Assembly: GCF_033568475.1 (NCBI RefSeq)
Contig: NC_133122.1
Coordinates: 66,301,442 to 66,365,441, forward strand
Direction of reading: 5' to 3'
DNA length: 64,000 bases
DNA from: Henckelia pumila
Lineage: Eukaryota > Streptophyta > Magnoliopsida > Lamiales > Gesneriaceae
This document shows positions 51,001 through 64,000 of this stretch, one piece after another. The notes beneath the pieces are model-generated. The model ran no database searches and was not told the origin of the DNA. It saw nothing but the letters and a program-made list of their open reading frames with translations. The translations under genes were made by a program, and so were the position numbers. How positions within the stretch are numbered: position 1 is the first letter of the stretch; each line of letters opens with the position of its first letter.

Positions 51001-52627
51001 TCATTATTTTATTACTAGCTATTACTTTAAAAGAGAATACTATTGTGTTAAAATGATATTAATTTAATTATATACTTCCATCCTTTAATTAGAGAAAAAA
51101 TATTAATCTCGATAGTTTTTTTTTCCCTAATCTATTATGTGAATCGTGAAGTTAAGAATCGACCATTCATAGTGGTGGTAGTTTTTTGAGGAATCTATTC
51201 GTTTCTTGGAAAGGAAAATGGATTTGGTTTATTCGAAGCTCATTTTAAGAATTAAGGGTGATTAACTTTGTGATACGAGAAGGAAAAATTTTTTTCATTA
51301 TTATTTGAGTTCACAAGTAAATAATTCATGATATTTTCAAATAAACCATAGATAAAATTCGGATTTCATATGTCACACACACGACCTAAATTAAAACCAA
51401 AAATAAAAATAAAAATCCAGATCTTCAAGAAAAAAATTGTAAAATGGAAAACTATTGGTCCGGGGCTACAAATTGGGCTTCCAAATGGTTTAGAAAGTGG
51501 TCCGTTAGGTGTACGTAGTTAGCCAAGTACAATAATAATTTTTGGTCCACTGAAACACATGTTCTTGGAACAATTAGTGCATCTAATTTATTTGTTTTAA
51601 TTGAATCTTTATCTCAAAAAATTGATCCCAATTCAGATTTTGGCATCAGATATTTTATAAAATAATAAAACATCGATTATAATTATACGCTGTATTTTCT
51701 GGGAAAATCACATCAGTACCCCATTAATCGCAGTTAAAACTCCATATTTTTAGAAAATCAAACATTAAATCTATTATGAATGAGTAAACGTGTTTGATTT
51801 TTCTAAAAGTAGAGAATATATTTATATTTTTCAGGGTCTTCTATGTCTCTTAGTCCCTGATTGGATGAGTGGATTTGAGCTAATTTGGATTTCAAATTCG
51901 TAGCTCAAATCTACTCTATCTTTTTAGGTAGCCCATAAATTTGATATTTATCTGTTGGATTTGGCCCGTTGATTTATGCTCTAAAACTTAACGGATTTGA
52001 ATCATTTATTTTGTCAGTTCATTTGAAATTTTATCAGCTTGCTCTCTTCTTTCGTTTCTTCTTCCGGCGGCCTCATCTTCTTCACGGCGACGCCTCTCAT
52101 CAGCTTCACGCGGCGTCTCTCACCTCAAAAGCAGGCATGGGAGGGGATTTCGGCACAAGAATTAGTCAAAAACTTTTTATATAAAAACTATATAAAAATC
52201 ATGTTAAAATAAAAAAAAATGTAAAAGCATGATTTTGTAAGATTTTTGACAATCGATTATTTTAAAGTTTATGGTGGTTTATAACCATTTCTAGAATTTT
52301 AAATTAGAATGATTGTTTCATGATCATATCCTAATGTTTTAGATTATTATAATATATCTAATTACACATATTTTATTATCATGTCATACCAGCCATGCGT
52401 TATGGATACAATCACGGTTGTATAGGGTGTGCAGATTAAGCGCGAAGCATGCTTCACTTCAAGTAGAAGTGCCAAAAAGAGCGAAAAATACAAATTTTTA
52501 GATAGATATTTAATAATATAAAAAAAAATTAAACAAAAAACACTAAAAACATTAATTAATTTATTTAAAGTACCAGTAAAAAGTAAAAACAGATCGTCTG
52601 TTTTGTGGGCAGAACAAATGTGGAGGA
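48051..52627. other. Divergent intergenic region between TOL and PPR genes
   Basis: AT-rich, about 4.6 kb, no gene recognised. It should contain the promoters of both flanking genes. A MITE lies at 48599-48780. A small GC-richer patch at 52060-52135 (CTTCCGGCGGCC...CACGGCGACGCCTCTC) and a GATTTGAGCT/AGCTCAAATC pair near 51865-51910 are unexplained. Confidence 0.6.
48599..48780. mobile_element. Tourist-like (PIF/Harbinger) MITE, 182 bp
   Basis: Terminal inverted repeats GGCATTGTTTGGT / GGCACTGTTTGGT (one mismatch in 13) and target duplication TAA at 48596-48598 and 48781-48783. Three-base TAA/TTA duplications are characteristic of PIF/Harbinger. No coding capacity. Confidence 0.85.
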
Positions 52628-54085
52628 ATGCAGCGGATAGCACCAGAAATAGCTCGTAAATGTCCACCAAAATTCCCAATCACAAAGTCTATGTTCTACA
52701 TTTCAGCATCATCGTTCTCTTCTTCTTCTTCTAGCAACTACTATTTGAGGAAGAGAAGAAAATGGCCCCTGAAATCATACAAACAACAGTGGCTCCAAAG
52801 TTTTTCTCATCAATTAGCCGTGCAGTCTTTCAAAAAATCAATCAAAAAGGGCGAAACCCGTCTTCTTTCTTCCCTCTTGCAGTCCTTCTCCACTTACCAA
52901 ATCGACCCTTCTCCCAAAGCTTACCGATTTCTATTCAAGTTCTTGACTCAAAGGCACCGGTTGTTCGGTCACCAGATCCCACAAATTCTTGACCACATTG
53001 AGAAAGCAGAGAGCTTTGAAACACCCGAATGCGTATTTATTGATTTGATCGATTTTTATGGTGAGAATAACATGTTGAATGAGGCTGTAGAGCTTTTCTT
53101 TAGGATACCAAAGTTTAGATGTGAACCTTCTGTGGAAGCTTTGAATGCTTTGCTTTCGGTTATTTGTAGGGGGAAAAGGGGGCTTGAGATTGTCCCTCAA
53201 ATCTTGTTAAAAACTCGGGACATGAATATTAGAATTGAGGATTCCAGTTATGGGATTCTGATAAGAGCCCTTTGCAAAATAGGGAGGGTTAGTCAAGCTC
53301 TTGAGCTGTTGAAATATATGGTGGAGGATGGATTCAGTGCAGATCAAAAGATTTGTTCTTTGATGCTCGCAACAATGTGCAACCACATGGATAACAATAT
53401 TGATGAAGTCATGGGTTTTTTGGAGGATTTGAAAACGTTAGGGTTTGAACCAAGAATGGTTGATTTTTCTATTTTGATCAGGGTTTTGGTGAAAAGGGGG
53501 AAGATTGTTGATGCTTTGGGAGTGTTTAAACAGATGAAAAAGAGCAGGCTTCGTCCTGATATTATGTGTTACAACTTGATACTCTCTGGTTTAATCTTTG
53601 AATGGGACTTCTCGAGGGCGGATAAAGTGTTTGATGAATTGCTTCTTGTAGGGTTGATCCCTGATATCCATACTTACAATCTGTACATCAATTGTTTGTG
53701 CACGCAAAATAAGATAGAGGATGGAATTAAAATGTTGGGTTCGATGGAGGAGTTGGGATGTGCACCTAAGTTGAGTACGTATATTACAGTCTTGAAGGCA
53801 TTATGCGAAGCCGGGGAGCTGGATAGAGTGAGGGAGGTGATGAAAGGCATGAGAAAGAAAGGGATCAATCTTGATTCAGAATCGTACGAGATTATGATTC
53901 ACGGGTTGATTAGCTATGGTGATATTAATGAAGCTCATAGTTTGTTAAACGAAATGTTCGATGATAACTATGTTCTTCAGCTAACATCTTTGGATAGAAT
54001 TATCTGTCGGTTATACAAAATGGGATTGTTTTTCAATGCCACGGAACTTCTTAATGAAGTTGGTTTCAAGGGATATCGCTCCTAG
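52628..54085 (+). CDS. P-class pentatricopeptide repeat protein, probably mitochondrial
   Basis: Intronless, 485 aa, stop TAG at 54083. PPR proteins bind organelle RNA and govern its stability, splicing or translation. An N-terminal extension rich in Ser and basic residues (MFYISASSFSSSSSSNYY then LRKRRKW) looks like a mitochondrial presequence; the ATG at 52691 (residue 22) would start exactly there and may be the true start. About ten consecutive 35-residue repeats run from residue ~90 to ~440, clearest in PRMVDFSILIRVLVKRGKIV, PDIMCYNLILSGLIFEWDFS, PDIHTYNLYINCLCTQNKIE and PKLSTYITVLKALCEAGELD. No E, DYW or SMR domain follows, so it is P-type. It is transcribed divergently from the TOL gene. 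No lesion seen. Confidence 0.93.
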   Translation: MQRIAPEIARKCPPKFPITKSMFYISASSFSSSSSSNYYLRKRRKWPLKSYKQQWLQSFSHQLAVQSFKKSIKKGETRLLSSLLQSFSTYQIDPSPKAYRFLFKFLTQRHRLFGHQIPQILDHIEKAESFETPECVFIDLIDFYGENNMLNEAVELFFRIPKFRCEPSVEALNALLSVICRGKRGLEIVPQILLKTRDMNIRIEDSSYGILIRALCKIGRVSQALELLKYMVEDGFSADQKICSLMLATMCNHMDNNIDEVMGFLEDLKTLGFEPRMVDFSILIRVLVKRGKIVDALGVFKQMKKSRLRPDIMCYNLILSGLIFEWDFSRADKVFDELLLVGLIPDIHTYNLYINCLCTQNKIEDGIKMLGSMEELGCAPKLSTYITVLKALCEAGELDRVREVMKGMRKKGINLDSESYEIMIHGLISYGDINEAHSLLNEMFDDNYVLQLTSLDRIICRLYKMGLFFNATELLNEVGFKGYRS

Positions 54086-57000
54086 AAACCAAGGCATTAA
54101 TGATATGTATTTTGGCTGGGAAATTTGTGGTATCTTTGAATTTGAAAGCTCCCCCAATGCATTTCAACTTATTTGGAGCTGAAATGCAAGTTGCAAGTGG
54201 ATAAGTGTAACTAAAAGAATGATGTATTGGAAACCATGTCAAATGCTATATAACATGTATATTTTTGTTGATTCCATCTTACAATGTTATACATACATTG
54301 AAGATGTGCTTGTGCTCGACGTTGATGCGATAATATACTTGTCTGTTTTATTGTTGATTCACTTTCGGCTTTCTCGGTTGAAACTCAGCGGCAGTTTGGA
54401 CTTTAGGAATGCTGTAGCAGAATAATTGATGTGCAGTGTGGCAAATTGCCAATCATCTGTCTTTTTTCCTTCTATTCGAAAATTTTTCACACATTTTCCA
54501 GGCTTCGGTTGGATGCTTGACATGCCACCTTGATTTTAGTAAAACACATTATCTTGATTCCTGCAGAATAAACCTTGCTCAAAATAGCCGTTTTCGGGAA
54601 CCCATCTCCGACTTTGCTTAATGACTTGATTCGGCAATTAAATTTACGTTGGATTCTCCAACTACTGGATGGTTGAGTTTATAATGAGTTGCCACCAGAC
54701 AAGATTTGACAGAAATTGAAATAAAGTTTCTTATCATAATTCATACTTTTGAACTCACACGACTTAATTAAGGGGATAACAATTTACATGTTTGGTTCTT
54801 TGAACGTCTACTTTCCCCATTTTCTGCTTAAAAAAGGACCATTGTTTTTCTGGTTCATAATATCTAGAGGCCATGTAGCTTTTTTAAAGTTAAAAACACT
54901 AAAATTCCAAATTCAAACCAGCAGAAGTAGCTGTCTTTCTCATGGGTCCATGATGAAAAACATTTAAAAGCGTACGGCTACAAACTTGTTTTTGGATCGG
55001 AAGATCCCTGCAGGGACTCAACGCGCAAAAGGTTTAACCCAAGAAATGGTGCCAGCAGGCTTGATACATAACCAGTTTTGGCTGCGGGCCAATTGTCATA
55101 TATGCATCAGCAGGATACTTGGTCAGTGGCATGTGCACAAGTGAATCGACTTCAACTTTCGACACTTTTTGGAGCAGATCAAATACATTGTTTCAAGTGA
55201 CACTTCTGTGTGATTGTTATTTTATCATTACTTATGAGTAGCACGAGTGTAAACGAGTCGACCCGGTTGTTTTCTTTTCCAAGGAATGGGTATTGATGAT
55301 GTACAAATTATTTGTTCAGTTCACTTTCTTATCTTTATTTCAATGCCCTTCAACATCCGGTGGGGGTGAGACTGCAAAGCACTAATTATAGCCACCAAAT
55401 ATTTTCAGTGCACGCCGCACCCATTTTTCGAAGCTCCTCCAAATATATATTTTGATGCATTTCAAATGTCCACCATCCACTAATGGCCAAAATAATAGCT
55501 AACACTTACAGGTTTGCATAAGCATCGAAATATATAATATAATGCAGAATTATATTACAGAGAGAAGCTTAATTATTTTATCACCGACAATGTATATTTT
55601 CTTAGATATTTAATGGCAATGAATTCGGTATTAATGGAAATGAAGGCCCCATTGTCCTATCCATCTATTTAGTATAATAATTTAATAACATTTAAAAAAA
55701 ACAACAAAATTCTAGACTGTAGTGTAATAATTGAGCAGAATTTACATGCAATATTGATATTAATCACAAGAATTAGTAGCTCCCTGCATTAAATATAAAT
55801 TAGCCAGATGAGTCAAACAAATTAAAGTGCAGATATATATAATATATGCAGGGAAGATATATAACAAGAATTAATGATCATGCGTATTGAACAGTGTATT
55901 TTGTCAATTAATTTTAAGACATTTAAAAATAACAACACTGTGTGGCCATATTAAAGTTGAAGTGTACTGTACTAAATCAACCTGGATATAATATTACCTT
56001 TAGTTTCAGCTGCAAAATATGAGAATATCACACACCACACACCACTAGATTCATATTTATCTTCGATATTTTTGGCAATCATTTTCATAGTTGAAAAGAT
56101 CGGATCCATCCTGTTATGGATACGGAAACACAAATACGTGGAAGTATCGACGTAATCTCATAGAATCATTCGGTTTACTTAATTTACCTGGAAGGTGATG
56201 GTACGTACTTGAGAGATGGTATCCGCCCCAACATTTCTGGTTCCGGCAATGCGAAAGACGGGTTATTTTCGGCTTCGTGGAGTCGCAAGATTGAGTGGTC
56301 ATGGTGGGGAAAAAGGGCACATGAAGAACTAACTCCATTGAATGAATCTAAATGAGCAAGTAATGCACGTGCCCTGCTTCTCCATCGTGCTCAACTCACC
56401 TTCTCGATCGATCGAGGTATAAACATGGAAAACGTTTTTTCACGCTTAATCTAGCTACACACTTTAAAGGGATTTCGGACTTGTTTTTGGATTTCTTTTT
56501 TCTTTGTTTTTGGAGCTGGTGTTGATGTTATGGCTTGAAACTATGAGTAGCCCACCATCCTCTTTACCATTATTTATAGTGACAAGATTGGTACACGATA
56601 ATATTCTATATACAACGGTCAACAAGTCAAATTTATTCGTATATAATTTCTGCAATCAAGTTAATTTACATAATATTATAAAGTATAATTTTGAATCATC
56701 TATAAAGTAGACGTATAAAGTGAAAGCTAATTAAGTCAAAATTGATTCGTAATTTTGTGCAAGAATCACAAGAACTACTAGTTGTTGAAAAGACATCGGA
56801 AACCTCGAGAGTGGACACTCGAGGGATTGAAATTAGATATTGAGTAAAATTGAAAATTAGTCGAAGTGGGGCATTGATGAATTTTTCCTAACCATACAAA
56901 CTTTTCCATTACAAAACATATAGGACCACTCCCAGTCACTATACAAATGATGTTACGCCACAATCAATTTTCCAACGCATAACATTTCAACTAACGGGTC

Positions 57001-59751
57001 GAACGTGATAAAGATCAACTTCCCTATTTAATTTTCGGAAAAAATAGTGAAGCTATACTCTCATAAATTATAGCCTATAATATGATATCCGGGCATTAAT
57101 TTGACATTTCAGCGATGCTAAGCATTCATATTAGCATTAATATTTAGTTATGTTAACGCTCGAACGAAAAATAACTAAAAGTGCAAAAGAAGCCATGTTT
57201 TTTTAAAAAAAAATTGGTCTAGAAATTAATACTTTTTAAACGTCCATCGAATGATATATTCAAAGTTTGTAGCAACATTAGATCGTGTGATCTTGTGTGA
57301 TCACAAGGTCGTAATCAGAATTGAGAAATGATCCCTATTTTGGCGACCGAGTTGGACGCGATGCGTTGTTTCGGAATCTCGAGGGGTTGACGATGGATCA
57401 TGGTTGGTGCTGGTGATTCATGATGAATCAAAAATTGAGGTTAATTGGGTGGCAAGTCTTGATCTGAGAGAGACATTACAGGTTGTTGTGGCAAAGAGAA
57501 TAGTACCCTTGGAGGGTTGGCATACGTCCTTATATATTTTTGGGTCTATTATGAATGGACAAAACAAGATCTTGCATGTTATAATACCCAAAAACAAAAT
57601 TTGAAATTAAGTTTGCTGTCTGAAGCCTAGCTAATTATATTGCTACAGAAAAATGATCTTCTTAAAATACTTGTTGTTTCCCTAAATGCATATTCACATG
57701 CAACATTTAATAATTCAATCAAGTTGATAGATATTTCAATGACGAATATCTCATGTGACATAATAATATCAAGTTCGAGATGAAATTTCGAGTTCGAAAC
57801 CTAACCTCTAAATCTCGAAATATCTATATATATATATATATATAATAATAATAATTAATTAATTGGTTATTTTGTAGTCATAGATGCTTCTCATGTCTCT
57901 TTTTCATATGGGCGGGGCCTCTTGAAATATGTGGGGAATTGGAGATCTTGACTCGCGTCCCTTTTTGGATCAGGGATGATTATTATCATTAACAGTGGGG
58001 TACATCACCACATTGTAGCTAAATCCCTAGATTTTCATGTGAGAAATTGAGAGGTTTATAAAAATCCTTGTGTTTTCAGAATATTGCCAACCATGAGTTA
58101 CAATTTTTTTTATATGTCTAATATTTGTGTGTACATATATGCTATAATTAACAATATATATACATATGTAACACCCCAAAAATAATGACATATACCTAGG
58201 GGTGGGTTTTCGGTATACCGTATCAAAAATATTGATATGAAAAAAATTCATGTCGATATCGATATCGAAATTTTGAAACTTTGGTATGAAAAAAAATCCA
58301 TACTAATATCGTATAGATTACGAAAAAAATTCGATATACCAAAAAAATGTATATATATCGTAAAAATTCGGTACGTTATCTCAAAAAGTTGGTATTTTGG
58401 TTCGGTATCACAGTCCTACATATTCCAAGGATATATGCCATACTTAGAGCCTCATGATTGAGCAAAATTAGAAAATAGAAAGGGAATTAAGAATAAAATA
58501 ATGGTTAACACCTCTATTCTCTATTTTTATTTATTTATTTTTGCTTCGGAGAATTCACTTCAAAAGAAATTCAACTTTCCTTTCCGATTTATTCGTTACG
58601 TCTAGGCACTAGAGCGATTCATAATAGAACAGTTACTAGATGAGTGTTTTATATATGGAAAACAAAAAATGTGAAAGAACTTGTGCTACTTTTGATGTCA
58701 AAATAGTTAAAAGCTATGAAGAAAGATTTCCCTAGGAGTTGAAATTTCTGCAGGATCTCGGATAACCACTCGTATACTTTTTGATCTTTTTCATCTATCA
58801 ATTCGCTCATATTTAGAAATTAGAATACATAGGTGGACTAAAATCAATATATAAAAATTATATGACTATTGAGTCAAATTATTTAATGTATTAAATATGG
58901 AGGGCCATGGATTTTCACATTTTTCTCTGTACTTTGGCATATGATTTTTAGCAGGTTTCGGATTCATAATTGCAATTAAGCGAAAAAAAAATTAATAAAA
59001 ACATCGTATCAGTTAACGGCTTTTTGAAATGTAATTTATTATGTTTTTGAATTCAATTTCTATTTTTTTATAAAAAGAGTAGTTTATAATATATATATAT
59101 GTACAGAGAGAGGAGAACAAGTTGGAATATAAAAATTCAGAGGTGGGTTTCTCCACAAATTAACATTACAAAATACAAATACCTTTTCATGCTCGTGAAT
59201 AATTAGGTTTTTTTTTTTCCCACTTTTTTCAGTTCACGCAAAGTGAAAAAGGCCCATCAAATGAAATATTTGTGCCTAATACAATCACTCACTATCACCA
59301 TATAAAGGTGAATAAATTCCCACTTACAAACAGCATTGACATATATAGTTAATTATATAATTAATTAATTGGAGTCAATAATCATGATCCTAGACTCCTA
59401 GTACGCCTTTTTCTTTTTTTCTTTTTTTTTTTTTCTCTTTTTGATAGTCAAGTCCATTGAATTACATGATCTATGCATTTTTTTCATAGAGTTTGATCTC
59501 TCGTTAGATATTGACTAATGAATATTTTCTATATATCTTCTTACACAATTTAAATACAAATTTATTCAATCAAATGAAAAAACAGAAAAAATATATAAAT
59601 ATAATTAACGATTTAAATTACATACCTAGATATGTCGAACTTTAAGGTATAGTTGACATCACGTGATTGTTTTATGAAAAATTCAAATGCAATTAGTGAC
59701 TCATGAGGTGTTGCCACCGGGTATAATGGAATAAAGTAGAATACAAGAAAA

Positions 59752-59809
<58 letters not shown>

Positions 59810-61010
59810 CATCTCAGAATAATGGCAAACATGGGCGCTAGTCACAGAAAAGATTGAATAATTAAAGAGAGACAAATGTTAGTGGGGTGATTGATTCTTA
59901 ATTGATGGGATGTAAGTAAAAAATATAACCTTATTTCAAGGATTTGGGTCGTGCATTTTTCGTGAGTTTTACTTGTTGATGGGGCATCGATATCTTGTTA
60001 ATGTGACATTAGTAATGTAGCATTAATATTCATATTTTGTGTCAAGGTGTTTGAGTTTGTTAAATGGGTAAACACTTAATTAATGATCACATATTCAATT
60101 TTCTACAAATATTTTATTTAGAGGATCATGTCACACATAGTTTATCTAGCTAGCGTGCATGGTTTGTAAACTTTTGTATTAGCTTGAAATATTACCCAAG
60201 TTGAGTTTCATATCGTCATTTTTTTTTTTTAAATCTTTGGCAATTTGAGAATTTATTATTTTACTTTAGGTTAAAAATATTCACGTTATTTTACAGGATT
60301 ACAATATTTGTTTGGGTTTTGAATTCGAGACAGGTCCCAAATTTAAGATTTCAATGCTAGATAACATAAAATGGTAAAAATATATTGAGAAAAAAAAAAT
60401 GTGCTTGAAACCCTGTGCGGTTTTAAAGGCATAGATGATTATCATTTTGGTTGAAAGCCTCTTTTAATCTTGAAGCGTGAATAAAATTTACTCAAAATGT
60501 GTTTTGAGATTATTTTTTAAAAAAACTCTCTATACGGGCAAGTCTCAATGAGATTATTCCACTGATTCATGAGATTGGTCGATCTCATACATACAAAAAA
60601 AGTAATACTTTTAACGTGAAAAATAATATTTTTCATAGATTGAGTTTGGTCGAATGTCCATCTCAAAAAATTGATCGTAAGACGATCTCGCATTATAAGA
60701 TTTTGTGTAGGTCAATAATGTGCTTGCCAGTTATAAACACAATTTTCATTCTTATTTAGGGCAAAAGAAATCAAAATTAATTGGCTTAAACTAGTCACCT
60801 GATTGATCAAAATTAGATTTTATTATAACTTGGCTTCGCTTGCACTAATCCTCTATATATATATATATGTCCTGGTGAAAAAAAAAATAAACTCACAAAA
60901 GAAGTCAAGTTATTTTATTAAAACATCTTTTTGGTTGATTAGATTAGATGGTTCCGAGTATTTTACATGAATTTTTTTTAAATTTTAATTTTCATATTAT
61001 TGTTTCTTTT
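54086..61010. other. AT-rich intergenic DNA, no gene recognised
   Basis: The first few hundred bases are presumably the PPR 3' UTR. I looked for exons, tRNAs and transposon ORFs and found none I can support. Short open frames such as 57404-57604 have no family resemblance I know. Simple repeats include (TA)n at 59754-59808. At 58197-58420 a GGGGTGGGTTTTCGGTATACCGT...GGTTCGGTATCAC stretch with repeated ATATCG/CGATAT phrases resembles common plant MITE-like repeats. At 60531-60720 a GAGATTGGTCGATCTC...AAGACGATCTCGC stretch resembles another dispersed plant repeat. Neither is delimited. Confidence 0.6.
59754..59808. repeat. (TA)n microsatellite
   Basis: About 27 uninterrupted TA units. Confidence 0.98.
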
Positions 61011-61597
61011 ACAAATGCACATCATAAAGTTATACTCCATATATATTGGAAAAATTGTTTTTTTGGTCTTGTATGTTTGTCACTTTGCGATTTCAGTCCT
61101 TTATATTTTCAGATTTCAGTTTTAGTCCGTTATCTTTATTTTTTTGGCAATTTTAGTCCTTTTTTTGACGTGGCGCTGACGTGGCACCAAATCAGTGCTG
61201 ATGTAGAGCTGACGTGTACAGTATCACGTAAGCATTTTCGAATAAAAAGGACCGAAATTGCCAAAAATCAAAACATACAGGACTAAAACTGAAATGTGAA
61301 AACATAGAGGACCAAAATCGCAAAGTGACAAACATACAGGACTAAATTTGCAATTTTCTCTATATATATATGATGTATGCATGAGACAATTTTCTTTTAA
61401 ATACTCAGGGCTAAAAACCCTATCTATGTTTTGTACGGATGATAGGATAAATAATATATAGATTACAAATGCACATCATAAAGTTATACTCCATATATAT
61501 ATATGATATATGCATGAGACAATTTTTTTTAAATACTCAGGGCTAAAAACCCTATCTATATTTGTTATGGATGATATGATAAATAATATATAGATAA
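61011..61597. repeat. Tandem duplication of a ~135-bp unit, first copy occupied by a MITE
   Basis: ACAAATGCACATCATAAAGT...CTCCATATATAT...GCATGAGACAATTTT...CTCAGGGCTAAAAACCCTAT...AATAATATATAGAT occurs at 61011-61463 (with a MITE in its TA run) and again, uninterrupted, at 61464-61597. Confidence 0.88.
61048..61359. mobile_element. MULE-type MITE, second copy
   Basis: Same family as 16454-16768: long inverted repeats with GTATGTTTGTCACTTTGCGATTT at the left and its complement (AATCGCAAAGTGACAAACATAC) at the right; the centre carries GACGTGGCGCTGACGTGGCAC. It was inserted into a TA run, so the 9-bp target duplication cannot be defined exactly. The neighbouring duplicate at 61464 preserves the empty site. 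Confidence 0.85.
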
Positions 61598-64000
61598 GTA
61601 ATGTATTGTAATAAAAATTAATAAGAAATGATAGTAAATATATTGATTTGATTGATAGATTATAGTTGAGTTGATTTGATTGATTAAATTTTATATAATA
61701 ATGATAAATTATCATTTATCTTTTTAACAATAAATAAAATATAAATAATATTATTTATAAGGGGTAAGATAGTAATTTAAATTCAATGATTTGATTGATG
61801 TAAGATAAATAATTTATGATTTGATTGATGTAAAATTATATTTAAAAAATGGATAAATAATATGATGAGAAGAATGTAGGATTAGACATGATAAATTTAT
61901 ACATGGATTATTAATAATCCAACCAAACGAAACTATATATCTTTTTTACTATGATTTTATGTTAATATTATGCATTAAATATTAAGTTCGCTATTTTTTA
62001 TTTTGTTTTATTTTTTGAAATAGAAAAATTTCACTATTTTGAGCTTTTTAATTTAGATGCGTGGTGCGAAAACTCTTTGTGCGCTGTATTCCACTTTTGC
62101 TGATAAACAAAGGCGTCATGCTGATCCTATAATACGGTAATATTTATATATATATATATATATTCAATAATATATGGTTTTATTTTTATTTTACGTTTAT
62201 TTTTAAAAAGACAAAAAACAGTTGTGAAAATTATTGAATAATTGCCTCATGCTTGAGTACTAATCATCAAATGCTAGCTCGTTAATATCATGATCAAGAA
62301 AGTGGCTTTCATCAATAATGGTAATCTTTTCATAAAAAAAATAATGCTACTCTTTTTCCAGGTTTCTAATTAATATTTAAGCATGATTGGAATATGAAGG
62401 TCTAATCCCGGAGTCAATGCTAGTCCTCAAATTCGCTAATCATTGTGAAAATGTCTAACAAATAAAATTGAATTTGAAGGGAGTAACGTTTAGGTTACGT
62501 TTAGATATGAAGATTTGGATGTATAATGACTTTATATTGTGATTAATTTGAAATCCACTATAATAATTAATAAATATTAATAGCTCAAAAATAACTAATT
62601 TGGATTCGAAATCCATTGTGATCAATCAATTGAATTTTGCCAAACAAACCAATGTTATTGTGGATTTAAAAAATCTCTAATACAAATCCATCAATCCAGA
62701 TTCAATCTTAGAGCTTGTGTGATGTTGGATAAAATATATCTCATAAGTTTTATAATTTATTCGTAACACCGTGTTGTTTTTGCCTTGTTATAAATATCGA
62801 AATCTAAGCATTACAAAATATTTAGACATTTTTTTTCGAATTATATTTAGAGATTTTTTGGGTTTGTATATAAACTATAAAATTTTTCATATCGTCATTT
62901 GGTTTAAGTGTTGCAATCTGAGTTTTTTATATATATATTTTAAAAATTCGCAATTCATTATCTTAATACATTTGACATTAATATTACATTACTGCTACAT
63001 TGTATAGTGGGCTTGTTTATTCAGTTTGGGCCACTGTCAAGTTCTCGACCGTCCTTTTTGGACCTAGTTATTGAGAGGTTAATTAATTTTTTAACCCGTA
63101 ATATTGATGGGTAGTGCCCATTAATTAATATTTAATCTAAGATTTCAGTTTTACCATTCATAATCTTAACAGAAGTTTGAAAGAAATAAAATTTCAATCT
63201 GAACACGGAAAAAAAAAAAGAAAAAAAAAAAGACGACTGGTTTATATTGAAATACTAGTTAGATCACGTACTCCACCGCCATCTAAAAAATTGTATAACC
63301 TAGAGAATTATACCATATCTGGTCAAGAATTTTGGCTATGTAATTATTGCACCAAATATATATATATATATATATCCCATCGAATATATATTTACAAAGT
63401 GAATTTGTGTACTTTACAATGAAATTGCCCTCTATGGGTCACAACTCGTAAGCCTATTGACTTGATAACACGGTATTTCCATTAAAAAAAAAAGTGTGAA
63501 TTAAGTGATAATCGACTACTTATTGTGAAGAAATTTGATTACGAAAGACAAGTCGTAACTCATGAAACCCTTTGAGCCGATGAAATTAATAATATTATTA
63601 TCCACGAACATATTGAACAAACAATGTAAAGTAATTTAGTTTGTAAATAGTTATGCTACCATTACCGCACTTCAAATGGGGCAATGTCATTATTCAATAT
63701 TCATGGTCTTGAACAATGGTTCTTTTGACCCTACAAAGAACGAGTGTACTCTCTCTGTATTTTTTATTACCATGATTAATTAGGTCACATCGAACTTTTA
63801 TGTTGGGCCTACATAAAAATCCGCCATATTCATCACGACCTTTAAAATGCATAAGATGTAATACTACTTTGTAGGATCGATATCGAATGACCCGGTCTTT
63901 ATGAAATAATGATAATATCTCTTTCATAGGATCGAATGACCCGCCTTTAGGAAGTAACGGCGTATGAATTAATTAATAGATTTTGAAGAAAGTGCGACAT
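61598..64000. other. AT-rich intergenic DNA, nothing recognised
   Basis: No exon, RNA gene or transposon domain that I can support. A stretch at about 62495-62705 with TTTGGAT/AATCCA phrases in opposite orientation is suggestive of an old MITE. ATCGAATGACCCG occurs at 63882 and, with a small change, at 63932. Confidence 0.5.

Noticed and set aside
57300-57604. Possible gene fragment with a 66-codon frame
   Set aside because: Composition is somewhat gene-like but I recognise no family, splice structure or neighbour support.
58165-58180. TGTAACACCCCAAAAA as the start of another Gypsy LTR
   Set aside because: Only about ten bases match; no LTR body, PBS or partner follows.
60948-61286. 112-codon frame
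   Set aside because: Runs through the inverted repeats of a MULE MITE; the similar minus-strand frame at 16559-16771 is the same repeat.

Overview
This window is nuclear DNA of a flowering plant, most likely a eudicot. The evidence is GT-AG spliced genes of plant-specific families (a TOM1-like VHS/GAT protein, a P-class pentatricopeptide protein, a plant AGT2-type aminotransferase), Ty1/copia and Ty3/gypsy retrotransposons primed by initiator-Met tRNA, a TRIM, MITEs of three superfamilies and a Helitron-like insertion, all in very AT-rich intergenic DNA. I cannot name the species.

Layout. (1) 1-27171 holds three related copies of an alanine:glyoxylate aminotransferase 2-like gene on the + strand, all broken: copy 1 (1451-3362, first exon outside the window), copy 2 (4450-5968, no exons 1-2) and copy 3 (22402-26934, all nine exons). 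Each carries different lesions. (2) Copies 1 and 3 share long flanking DNA: 1-3599 matches 23547-27171, and 3600-4296 matches 42381-43080, including a TRIM and a hAT MITE inside it. (3) The flank of copy 2 is split by an 8.8-kb insertion (6201-14995) with Helitron-type ends, precise against the empty site kept in copies 1 and 3. It is full of AT-rich repeats. (4) 15.0-18.1 kb holds a piece of the duplicated spacer, an LTR-like repeat, a truncated GPAT gene fragment and a MULE-type MITE. (5) 18069-22320 is a decayed Copia element whose 3' LTR ends 82 bp upstream of the putative first ATG of copy 3. (6) 27172-42375 is a second Copia element, split in its reverse transcriptase by a complete 10.2-kb chromodomain Gypsy element (30993-41219). 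Both have perfect 5-bp target duplications.

(7) After the TRIM/hAT block come the two genes that look functional: a nine-exon TOL gene on the minus strand (43718-47916, 612 aa predicted) and an intronless PPR gene on the plus strand (52628-54085, 485 aa). (8) 54.1-64 kb is AT-rich intergenic DNA in which I recognise no gene, only MITE-like and simple repeats.

The two intact genes and the AGT2-like gene appear to be the conserved host order; I recall the same families side by side at Arabidopsis At2g38400, At2g38410 and At2g38420. Everything between has grown by duplication and nested insertion. Shared and unshared insertions give an order: TRIM, then hAT in the TRIM, then unit duplication, then the Helitron-like insertion in copy 2 and the Copia insertion beside copy 3, then Gypsy into that Copia. 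I found no CRISPR, tRNA or rRNA gene and no sign of a novel defence or biosynthetic system. The most unusual items are structural: a chimeric LTR, a perfect snap-back inverted repeat at an LTR border, a probable intron separating Gag from Pol in the Gypsy element, and the Helitron-like insertion with natural empty sites.
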